In this document: piece by piece, positions 15,098 through 23,600 of the stretch
Numbering within the stretch: position 1 is the first letter of the stretch
Layout of the letters: every line of letters begins with the position of its first letter
IMG/VR virus record: IMGVR_UViG_3300037847_002921
Span: 769-24,691 of that record
Length of the DNA: 23,923 nucleotides
From: a virus
Direction: 5' to 3' (one strand)
Position numbers and translations under genes: made by a program
The notes under the pieces: generated by a model
The model's database searches: none
Seen by the model: only the letters and a program-made list of their open reading frames with translations
What the model was told of the DNA's origin: nothing

Positions 15098-17331
15098 TAG
15101 TTGCAAGAAAGGGTAGGAACGGCATCTTAGTCCGAAGAAGGGATGAAAATAGAAACAGAATAGAAGAAAAATACTCTCTCGCCCCCTTCTTTTATGTTGC
15201 AACTAACGACACTTACACTACTGATGTAGCCCATAAAAGAGAAGATGGCTACAAGTGTGTGTATGGCGAGGATTTGACTAAGATTACGGTAGCAGACCCC
15301 GATAAAGTAAGGGAGTTTAGAGGTCAAAACAAAAATCTTAGGACATGGGAGGCGAATATACCCTTTGTCAATAGAGTATTGGCAGAACACAACGTCATTC
15401 CCCCAAACTACGAACATAGGGTTTGGTATCTCGATTGTGAGTGGTCTATCAACACTGGTAAACTTACAATTATGGTAGTGTATGATACCTACAACAAAGA
15501 AAACTATGTGTTTTTCACGCATCCGGACTATGAAGCCGGATACCACACTAATTTTCCAATGCTAAATCATCCGGATGGTTTGCAAGAGTTGCAACTAAAC
15601 AAACCGGCTTTGGCTTTCTCGAATGAAAGAGAGATGCTTTCAGCGTTTGTAAAACTTATGAGGCAACATGACCCCGACATCATTACAGGGTGGAATGTGG
15701 TAAATGCCGACATAAAAAAGATAGTCGAGCGCATGAGTGATAACGGTCTTGACCCTAAGACGCTCTCTCCGATGAACAGAATACAATATTCGTTTACTGA
15801 TTGGGCGCAACCCATAGTGGGTGTCAATTTGATTGATTTAATGCAAGCCTTCACGCACTTATGGACTATCAAAAACGGGCAACTACCGGATAAATCTCTT
15901 GCTACTGTATCTAACGAAGTATTAGGAGAAACTAAGGTGGAGTTGCAAGACGGACACGATACCTATTACACTGATTTCGGCACATATCTTGCTTATGCTA
16001 TAAAGGATGTAGATTTGCTACCTAAACTAAACTCAAAGAATAACGCTATTGAACACTATACGGCTATTCAACACATTGTTGGTTGTGATATACGGACTAC
16101 CCCACACATCACCAAGATACTCAGTGTCCTTGCCTTGAGAGACAAAGACTTCAACTTGCAAATCCCCACTAAACCAAGATTCACTTATGAGGATTATCAA
16201 GGCGCAGAAATATCAGCAATACAAGAGGCCGGTATCTTTGACAATGTTGCAATTCTTGACATAAAGGCCATGTATCATTCAAATGTGGACTTGCATAATA
16301 TAGGACATGAAACACTGTCAGAAGACGGTGTTGATTGTGGTAATGGTACAAAGTTTTTGCAAGGAAAGCCAAGTTTGTTACTAAGACAAATGAACAACAT
16401 GACGGTTTTGCGTGAGGAATACAAAGAAAAGATGAGAAACGCTACCACAGTAGAGGAAAGAACACGGTACGATGCTCTACAATTTGCAACTAAGTCTATG
16501 GTTGCAAGTTTGTATGGTGCTGCCGGTGATTCAAAATATGGTTTGTACCACCCTGCGGTAGCATCGGCAATAACATTTACATCTCGGCAAACACTTGCAA
16601 GATTACGCGAAGAATGCGAAAAGAGAGGACACAAAGTCCTATACTCGCACACTGATTCCGCCTTTGTGCAGACTGATTCTCCGGAACAAACAGAGAAACT
16701 GGTTGAGGAGATAAACCAAGCCATGTATCCTATCGAAACTGAGTTTGAAAAGTGGTGTGATAGTATGCTTCTAAAGGCTAAAAACAGGTACGCTGCGTCT
16801 GTTGTGTGGACTGATGGTCGAACACACGAACCAGTGGAATATTACAAGGGTATTGAGTTAAAACAAACAAGAATGTTCCCTGTTATGAAAGAGGCTATGG
16901 CTCTTGTTATCTTTGGTCTTTTGCAAAAGAAAGAAGAACAGGAGATAACAGCAGGTTTGAAGAATCTTGTATCCTCTGTAGTTGCAGGTGAAATACCGTT
17001 TGAGAAACTATGTATGAAAGGTAAGTTAGAAAGAAACTTGCAAGATTACAAAGTGTTGAGTGGTTCTTCTGCCGGTGCTTCTTGGGCTAATGATTACTTG
17101 GCTAAAGGATATAGAAAAGGCTCAAGGTTCTTAGTTACTCTTGATGATAAGGGTAAATACATTGCTTGTGATAATGAAGAAGACTTGCAAGGAGTTTGCG
17201 AAGTGGGTTATAGACACATTGCTTCACGATTTATAGTCAACAAAGTTGCAGATTACTACGCTATCATGGGTTGGGATATTCAACCTATAGAAAACGCTTT
17301 GAATGGCCTTGCACAGTATGAGTGGTTGTAG
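15094..17331 (+). CDS. polB: Family B DNA polymerase with 3'-5' exonuclease
   Basis: The 745-residue protein is a compact replicative polymerase. The exonuclease residues are present: Exo I D114-x-E116 (YLDCEW), Exo II with N201 and D206 (GWNVVNAD), and Exo III Y301-x3-D305. Polymerase motif A is D389 in ILDIKAMY, without the usual YPS. Motif B is K467...SLYG 472-475. Motif C is YSHTDS 517-522, in which the first Asp of the DTD triad is His while the catalytic D521 remains. A KG(I/x)E-type segment (YKGIELKQTR) follows. It synthesises the viral genome with proofreading, probably on the clamp encoded just upstream. Its short length relative to archaeal PolB (about 780) is within the viral range. 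Confidence 0.93.
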   Translation: MIVARKGRNGILVRRRDENRNRIEEKYSLAPFFYVATNDTYTTDVAHKREDGYKCVYGEDLTKITVADPDKVREFRGQNKNLRTWEANIPFVNRVLAEHNVIPPNYEHRVWYLDCEWSINTGKLTIMVVYDTYNKENYVFFTHPDYEAGYHTNFPMLNHPDGLQELQLNKPALAFSNEREMLSAFVKLMRQHDPDIITGWNVVNADIKKIVERMSDNGLDPKTLSPMNRIQYSFTDWAQPIVGVNLIDLMQAFTHLWTIKNGQLPDKSLATVSNEVLGETKVELQDGHDTYYTDFGTYLAYAIKDVDLLPKLNSKNNAIEHYTAIQHIVGCDIRTTPHITKILSVLALRDKDFNLQIPTKPRFTYEDYQGAEISAIQEAGIFDNVAILDIKAMYHSNVDLHNIGHETLSEDGVDCGNGTKFLQGKPSLLLRQMNNMTVLREEYKEKMRNATTVEERTRYDALQFATKSMVASLYGAAGDSKYGLYHPAVASAITFTSRQTLARLREECEKRGHKVLYSHTDSAFVQTDSPEQTEKLVEEINQAMYPIETEFEKWCDSMLLKAKNRYAASVVWTDGRTHEPVEYYKGIELKQTRMFPVMKEAMALVIFGLLQKKEEQEITAGLKNLVSSVVAGEIPFEKLCMKGKLERNLQDYKVLSGSSAGASWANDYLAKGYRKGSRFLVTLDDKGKYIACDNEEDLQGVCEVGYRHIASRFIVNKVADYYAIMGWDIQPIENALNGLAQYEWL

Positions 17332-17366
17332 TAAGGATTATATGATACCAAAAATGAGGAGAGACC

Positions 17367-17660
17367 ATGACTGACGGAAAGATACCAGTGGATGAAGCAC
17401 TAACCACATTAGCCGACCAAGTGGCACAACTATCGCACGTAGTAGCGGGAATCATAGGGGAAATGAAAACCCTAACTGATTTGTCGTTTGCTGATATGAA
17501 AGCAAGAGACAGGCTTATTGCAATGCACTGTGATGAGTGCGACCTTACTACATTTATACCCAACATAGAGGGTATAGAGGTCAATCCTTGTTGCAACCAA
17601 TGCTTAAAGGAGTTTGATTTGGGTCAAAAAACCCTTAAAGATTACACCGAAGAAGAATGA
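17367..17660 (+). CDS. Small zinc-ribbon protein with N-terminal helix
   Basis: ATG 17367 has GAGGAGA about six bases upstream. The first 50 residues of this 97-residue protein are a long amphipathic helix (LADQVAQLSHVVAGIIGEM), possibly for dimerisation. Then comes a zinc ribbon with C55-x2-C58 and C75/C76-x2-C79 (HCDECDL ... CCNQCL), and the tail is acidic. I do not recognise a family. It lies between the polymerase and Cas4-like nuclease genes and belongs to a series of small Cys-rich proteins in this array. Confidence 0.65.
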   Translation: MTDGKIPVDEALTTLADQVAQLSHVVAGIIGEMKTLTDLSFADMKARDRLIAMHCDECDLTTFIPNIEGIEVNPCCNQCLKEFDLGQKTLKDYTEEE

Positions 17661-17669
17661 GGTATCGGT

Positions 17670-18557
17670 ATGTGTGATTGTACCCCTCATCCTGTAACTG
17701 GTATATGTATGAAATGTGCCGATGGGGAGACTCTGAGGAGGCTTTCTTCGTATGACCCTACTGAGGAGGGCAAGGTGCTTAGAGTGTCTAAATCCTCGTA
17801 TATGGGGTATCTATACTGTCCCCGACAATACTTCATGGATAGGGTTCTCTTGAAAGATGTGAGAAAGCCGGAGACCACCGCTATGAGGAGAGGTACAGAA
17901 GTGCATGATGCTCTCGATGATTTCTACGATAGATGGGAGGGGCAACAGACACTCTATCCTATGTTTGAACAAGAGGGTGAGGTATACAGGAACATGGCAG
18001 AGTTGGAGCAACAGAGGTTAGACAACTGGGGAGCAGAATACTTTGCACCGTATGAACATGAAGACTTGAGGGTGTATTATCACGAAGAATATGACATCGT
18101 TATTGTTGGTAAGATTGATGGTGTTCTTATTACACCCGATGACGAGTATGCGATACTTGAATTGAAGACAGGCACTACTAATTCCAGTAAGATAACAAAA
18201 ACAAGAAAGGAGTTGGCTTTCTACCACATGGTCTTAGAAGACATGGATGATATTACAGCAACGAGATTTGTTTATGTTTTACCGGATGCTGATAATTTTA
18301 CTTTTGCAAATAAATTATTAAATCAAAGAAACAAAACAGTTTGGTTGGGTACAGATGGTGGTATGACTGTCATTGAAAAGGTTGGAAAAAGAACATTGAC
18401 TGCCTTTAGAGAATCCTTTGCTAAGTTTTTGCAACAAATAAGAAATGAGGAATGGAATATGAATTGGGATGATTGGAGATGCCCGCAGTGGTGTGCTTAC
18501 AGTATGGCTTGTGAAGAAGAAATAACAGGAATAAACTACGCGGATGGTTTCGTATGA
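17670..18557 (+). CDS. Cas4/RecB-like PD-(D/E)XK nuclease with Fe-S cluster
   Basis: The 295-residue protein has the Cas4-type layout. C50 lies in YLYCPRQYF, H79 in RRGTEVHDAL, D150 in VGKIDGV, E164-x-K166 in AILELKTG, and a C-terminal Cys triad sits at C271, C275 and C281. C50 and the triad would hold a 4Fe-4S cluster, while H79, D150, E164 and K166 form the nuclease site. Such enzymes act as 5'-3' exonucleases or end-trimming nucleases in recombination. An unusual addition is a small N-terminal zinc-ribbon-like segment (C2, C4, C13, C16). There is no CRISPR locus in the window, so a role in viral recombination or replication is more likely than adaptation. GAGGT before ATG 17670 is a fair ribosome binding site. 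Confidence 0.85.
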   Translation: MCDCTPHPVTGICMKCADGETLRRLSSYDPTEEGKVLRVSKSSYMGYLYCPRQYFMDRVLLKDVRKPETTAMRRGTEVHDALDDFYDRWEGQQTLYPMFEQEGEVYRNMAELEQQRLDNWGAEYFAPYEHEDLRVYYHEEYDIVIVGKIDGVLITPDDEYAILELKTGTTNSSKITKTRKELAFYHMVLEDMDDITATRFVYVLPDADNFTFANKLLNQRNKTVWLGTDGGMTVIEKVGKRTLTAFRESFAKFLQQIRNEEWNMNWDDWRCPQWCAYSMACEEEITGINYADGFV

Positions 18558-18715
18558 AAGCAGTGGTGTGTTCTGAGTGTGATGGTGATAGTTTCACCGA
18601 CATAGAAACTTTCGTGCAAGTTACTGGTAGTGTAGATGTTCCATCCGTAGAGATAATAGTTGCTACCTGTAAGATATGTGGGTTTAAAGGGGAAATAGAA
18701 CGGAGAGTCGTTTAG
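18554..18715 (+). CDS. 53-residue zinc-ribbon protein
   Basis: ATG 18554 overlaps the Cas4-like gene stop (ATGA) and the frame ends at TAG 18713-18715, one base before the primase start. The product has C6-x2-C9 (VVCSECDGD) and C39-x2-C42 (ATCKICGFKG), the layout of a rubredoxin-like or TFIIS-like zinc ribbon with a beta-strand insert. Perfect packing between two genes supports translation. Its function is unknown; a small transcription or replication accessory factor is plausible. Confidence 0.65.
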   Translation: MKAVVCSECDGDSFTDIETFVQVTGSVDVPSVEIIVATCKICGFKGEIERRVV

Positions 18716-18716
18716 T

Positions 18717-19721
18717 ATGACTTTGATTTCATTCCCCCGACAGATGGGGCTAAGAAGGGCTATCTGTAATACACCAAATGATTTGCAAAATTACTTAAAC
18801 AGACTAAACAATCTATCCTCTGTTTACATCAGTCTTTATTCCTTTGATGAGATAACGAATGGTAGGGTGGATTATGACTCAGCCGTTATGGATAGAGCAT
18901 GGTGGGACTTTGACGCTACCGAAGAACATTCTATCGAAGATGTCAAACAGGATGTTGCAAAACTAATCAATCGCCTTGAGGGAGATGTAAGATTAGTTGC
19001 AACTGGTAGAGGATTCCATATTCATCAGATTTTTGAAAGACCTGTAAGGGGTAGAGAGTGGGCGCACAGATTGGATACCTACGAGAAGGCTATGGCTAAG
19101 GGTCTATCTTCTCTTGATGGTGTGGGTTATCCGGAAAAACTGACACGTGTTCCTAATACTTACAACCCAAAAAGAAAGAAGCGTTGTGTTGCAATTTCTG
19201 CGCGTTCATTCGCGCTTGACCCACTTAATTACAAGATACCTTCAAGGAATGAACATCCGCAACTTTGCCCGTTCTTTGGAGAGTTGAATGGTGAGGTTCT
19301 TTTTGACTTGATAGGGTGGTGGAATGAGAATGGTAGAAAGCAACAAGAGGAGACGCAGAGAAACATCACTAAGATGCCTATAAATGCCGTTACAGAGTCT
19401 TCTACAGTCCCACTACCCCCTTGCCTACAGAGAGCAATAAGCGTCTCTAATCCACCGCATCACGTAAGAGTCGCATTGGCTCAGTTTATGTCTGCCGGAC
19501 TACGATGGTACGCTCATCCTCAAGACCTTCATGCAGACGAGTTGCAAAACATAGAAGATGAGATATGTTCATTCATAGGTAAGTTGGGTTGGCAAGACTA
19601 CAATCCACAAATCACCCGAAAAGCAGTTAAGTCACTAATCATGTATGAACGATACCCTTCCCCTATATGGTTCAAGAAAAACAACTTGTGTGATGGTAGT
19701 GGATGTTGGTATTGTAGGTGA
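18717..19721 (+). CDS. Archaeo-eukaryotic primase, PriS catalytic domain fused to PriL-like Fe-S domain
   Basis: The 334-residue protein joins two primase halves. Residues about 30-200 carry the AEP catalytic pattern: D64-x-D66 in WWDFDAT, then TGRGFHIH with H101 and H103, then a basic strand TRVPNTYNPKRKK near 143-155. Residues about 232-333 look like the PriL C-terminal Fe-S domain. This has C236 in PPCLQRA, a helix pair around HHVRVALAQFMSAG, the QDYNPQITRKAV segment, and a closing triplet C325, C330, C333. Four Cys in this order match the 4Fe-4S ligands of PriL. The enzyme would make primers for PolB and may polymerise longer strands. Single-chain PriS-PriL fusions are known from some archaeal mobile elements. 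Confidence 0.75.
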   Translation: MTLISFPRQMGLRRAICNTPNDLQNYLNRLNNLSSVYISLYSFDEITNGRVDYDSAVMDRAWWDFDATEEHSIEDVKQDVAKLINRLEGDVRLVATGRGFHIHQIFERPVRGREWAHRLDTYEKAMAKGLSSLDGVGYPEKLTRVPNTYNPKRKKRCVAISARSFALDPLNYKIPSRNEHPQLCPFFGELNGEVLFDLIGWWNENGRKQQEETQRNITKMPINAVTESSTVPLPPCLQRAISVSNPPHHVRVALAQFMSAGLRWYAHPQDLHADELQNIEDEICSFIGKLGWQDYNPQITRKAVKSLIMYERYPSPIWFKKNNLCDGSGCWYCR

Positions 19722-19726
19722 GAAAA

Positions 19727-19846
19727 GTGAAGTGTCCCATTTGTATGAGTGATAAAGGATTTATTGAGTTGCATGGTTCTTCTGTTTGTTTGAATTGCAA
19801 GAACAAAGTAGTGTCATGTTGCGGTGATGGTGCTTGTTTGTTCTAA
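19727..19846 (+). CDS. 39-residue Cys-rich zinc-ribbon peptide
   Basis: The frame starts at GTG 19727, five bases after AGGTGA (19716-19721); an earlier in-frame GTG at 19718 overlaps the primase stop. The product has C3-x2-C6 (KCPICM) and C21-x2-C24 (CLNCK), then three further Cys near the end (CC and C). It is the smallest of the Cys-rich proteins here. The good ribosome binding site and Cys spacing suggest a real gene, but it is short enough that chance cannot be fully excluded. The 37 bases between it and the next gene show nothing notable apart from one TTGCAA. Confidence 0.5.
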   Translation: MKCPICMSDKGFIELHGSSVCLNCKNKVVSCCGDGACLF

Positions 19847-19883
19847 GAACCATTGATAAGACCGCATCCTTTAGTTGCAACTA

Positions 19884-20600
19884 ATGGTAGTGTATGCTGA
19901 TGACCGAGAGAGTGCTTCTGTCTTACAGAGCCTCATAGGTCGCATGGGTGATGCTGATATAGAGAATGAAGGACTTGTAAAAGTTAGAAGACTTACAACT
20001 GGGGATTATGTTCTTGGTTCTTGGGGCATAGAGGCTAAAGAAATCAACGACTTTTACCGTTCTATAACCGGAAAAGGTAGGGGTAAGAGGTCTATAAATC
20101 ATCAACTATCGGACTTGTGCGAGACATACGAATACCCTATACTGGCCGTGTATGGTAGTAGAATGAAACCGTATTTTAGAAAGAAAGTTGCAAAGAGAGT
20201 GGTTGCTCAAGAAATAGTAAAAATGCAACAGACAATGAGAAGTTACAAGATGATGATATACCACAGATTCCCCAAGATTAGACTCATAGAGTTTGCAACT
20301 ATGGAGGAGTTTGTTGAGTGGTTGAGTATCTCACACACACAGATGCAAATATCAAACGCTCTCTCTGCACCTAAGAAGGCAAGGCGCGGTAGGTCGGGTC
20401 ATAGTGACCCAAGAATAGCAGCATTGACTGGTATTGCAGGTGTTACAGAAAGTATCGCTAAAGACGTTTTAAGCCACTTTGGAGGCATCAAGCCACTGCT
20501 ACTTACCAAGACGAATAGGAAGGCTCTGACAGCGATTAGAGGGGTAAATACGCCTATTGCTGATAGGATACTCAGCCTAAGAGAACCCTACGATGAATAG
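19884..20600 (+). CDS. XPF/ERCC4-type structure-specific nuclease with HhH domain
   Basis: I prefer ATG 19884 (238 residues), where the nuclease fold begins; TTG 19875 is possible and neither has a clear ribosome binding site. The N-terminal nuclease has DDRES at 6-10, GDYVLG at 40-45 and E50-A51-K52-x3-D56, corresponding to the GDx(n)ERKx3D motif with Arg replaced by Ala. Residues from about 170 form a tandem helix-hairpin-helix region (ALTGIAGVTESIAKDVLSHF, then LTAIRGVNTPIADRIL). Archaeal XPF and the Hef nuclease cut 3' flaps and forks; this version has no helicase domain. It would process replication or recombination branches. It overlaps the convergent tail gene by 13 bases at its 3' end. 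Confidence 0.85.
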   Translation: MVVYADDRESASVLQSLIGRMGDADIENEGLVKVRRLTTGDYVLGSWGIEAKEINDFYRSITGKGRGKRSINHQLSDLCETYEYPILAVYGSRMKPYFRKKVAKRVVAQEIVKMQQTMRSYKMMIYHRFPKIRLIEFATMEEFVEWLSISHTQMQISNALSAPKKARRGRSGHSDPRIAALTGIAGVTESIAKDVLSHFGGIKPLLLTKTNRKALTAIRGVNTPIADRILSLREPYDE

Positions 20601-23600
20601 GCTCTAAAGTTGTTGGTCTGACTTGAGTTTTGATTAGTATATCTCTTGGTCGCAAGTCTCAAAGTGTGTATTCTAACCGCATTGAACGTAGCGTTATCGC
20701 TACCTGTGTTTGGTGTTCTCGATAGAGTCACTTTGAGAGATGAACCGGCACTCGCTCCCGAAATCTTACCGGAAAACAATGAGTATTCTGCTCTGTTTGT
20801 AGAGTTGTAACTAATGTTTGTTGTTCTCGTTGCACTCTTACCACTATCTAAACTCTCTACTTTAGTTGTAATTACCCCGATTGCGTTAGAAGCATCTCCA
20901 TCTAAACTGGCTCTTGCAAGTAATTCTACATGAGAATCTGCGCTATCAGAGGGGATTCTAACAATGAAAGACTGTTCATGTTTTACACCACTTGCAACTA
21001 CTCCCTCATTGGTACTGTATGTTCCGTTCAGAACGAAACCATCAGCCCCTACTATCCCACCACTACCATCAGTTATGGTATCGAACCCATCAATCGAAAG
21101 GTTGGCTACTGCGGCAGTACCACCTTTCTTTACACCGAGAGTACCAAAGCCACCATCGGGTGATGTTACTTCTGTAGGTACTTCGTTAGAACCAGTGAGC
21201 ATACTACCTACTGTGGTACTGAACGTATTGATGCTTTGTCCTTGTGTGGTTGTGCCTCCTTCTGTATTTAGGTCTGAGGATTGACCGAAATCCCCTTGAT
21301 GTTGACCCTGTGCTTGCATGAATTGTTGCGAGGATTCCTGTGACTGACCGCTTGAGGCAGTAGTGTTGCTGAAAAGACTTGCAAGTGTTTTCTTGTATCG
21401 TGATTCATTTCTTTCTAAAGTAAGTTGTACCTTTTCTACATCCTGTCCTTTTTGTTCCCAAGACACTGTGTTGATTACCATACTCTGTGCGGATAGGTCT
21501 AAGTGTGTATCTGTTATTGTGCAGTAAGTTGCAGGTACATATTTTATATCATCAACAATAAAAAGACGCGGTGCATACCAAGCATTTCTTTCTACTGACA
21601 TACCGCCATACTCAGCAAACTCTCTAAATCCTAATGGGAAAATAGAATCTGTATCTGTAGAACCAAACGCAGAAAGGCCCGGAATATTGTTAGCATTTTT
21701 TATTTTGTTGTTACATCTTTGACGTATTACATCTCTTAGGTAATCGGTGTTTACAGATATAACTAACTTAGAACCAGCAGGTGCGCCCCAACTTGTAGGG
21801 AATGCTATTTCATAAAACCCGTTACCAAATACTTCTATTTCAGAAGAACCGTTTGTATTTAGAGTTGCACCAAATTGTGCTGGACTACCAGTATTTGCAA
21901 AATCATAATCTAATAGGTGGACTTTGAAAACTGCATCGTCTGCTGTTGTTCCGCTTGATATACTAATACCTACTCGTAACTCATGGTTTTCGCTGTTTAC
22001 TTTGGGTACAGATGGTGGCACACTTACTACTTGCAAGGCGTGTGATATACTCTTTGCTCCGTATGTATTGTATGCTTTGTCTGCATCTACAAGTGGAACA
22101 TAAGCATAGGATTTAGATGTTGTTCCCGAAGACGGTAACTCTGATACGTCTACCTTTACAGTTAATACATCTGTTCCCGTACCAATTGTGTAATAATTAT
22201 CACTTGCAACAGTTGCTTGATATGTAGTACCACCATAGGTAATACTCCATTTTAATGTCTGTGAAGATGCAACATATACAAGAGGCACTTCAACGCCATT
22301 TGCTGCGGCACTTGATTTTACAGATACTATTTCAACACCCGGCATTGGAGATGAAGAATGATTGCCTGTTCCGTCTATCATTGGTACTATTGTAAAGTCA
22401 TCTGTAACTTCTGTGCTATTTGAGTTGCCATCTAAAGCATTTGCAACTCCTGTGAATGGTATACCGCCAAACATAGAAGTCCAAGAAGAACCAAACTTTT
22501 CGCTACCTGTTTCGTAAAGACCAACTACTGCTGCATCTCCAATGTAACCATATCTACCATTACCTAACATTTTGTGTGTGTCACCGTCTTCTCTGAGTAC
22601 ATCTATAGATACACTCATGCTTGATTTGTTAAGTCTATTATATTCTCTAACAGCAAGTGCTTCTGCTTCTTGTTTATTTCTTGTAGACGTTAAATCTATT
22701 ACTTTCCATCTTGCTTCTGTTCCTGTTATTGGTTTTGGATAATCTACAAATGAAGCACCACCGTTGTAAAATGCTCTAACATTGGTTATAATTGATGTAC
22801 TATCTATTGCCAAGCCGGAGTTTTTCATATTACTTCTTGTAAATGCGTGACCGGAGTTATATGCAGGTCTGTAATCAAATCTACCATCTCTACCTACTAC
22901 ACGTGAGAATACTATGTTTGTCCCATCAGAACCTTCACCACTCGTTTGTGTTATATCTATTATTGATTGACCGAATGTTTTTTCTCTTATATCGGTGATA
23001 GCCCCATAATCTTCTGTATCTCCGGAAGAATAACCAAGTCTTGTAGTAGTCATGTTTCTTGTTATTGGAACATTGTTTATATCTTGTATAGAAGAAAGGG
23101 TGGAGTTGTTAGTCCAGTTGTTTATTACTGCTAAGTTTTGCAACAATCTAATTTTATCGCTATCATAATATGTTCCAAGATTCTTTGCTTCGACATAACC
23201 CTCTATGAGCATCAACAATCTAAATCCATATAACGCAGCCGGAGTGTTGTATACTTGTATCTCATCGTAACCATCATCATCTTGTGTTTCTGCTTCACCC
23301 AATTCTCTTTTAAGTGTAAGCGCAACTGATGAACCATTACTCCACAAACTCGAATCATTATTCAAAGATGTAATAATTGCTTGTGGGTCAATAGATTTCA
23401 ATTGTGGATTATTGATGTATACGTTTTGTAAGGTATTACCGGACACAGTATTCCAACGCAGACCAAACACCGTTCTTACAGTGTTTCTACCAGTACCTTT
23501 ATTTGCAATTATTATACCGTATCCATCTGTAGCACCAAAATCAAAATTAGTTGCGTCACTTAATTCTAAAGTTGTTGCGTTGGGTGGAATGTCGTTTATT

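Noticed and set aside
17670-18557. Cas4-like nuclease as evidence of a CRISPR-Cas locus
   Set aside because: No repeats, cas1 or cas2 are in the window, and stand-alone Cas4-like nucleases are common in archaeal viruses.
20964-21284. Plus-strand open frames inside the tail gene
   Set aside because: They are antisense to a continuous structural frame of over 1100 codons and rich in Pro and Ser, as expected for a shadow.
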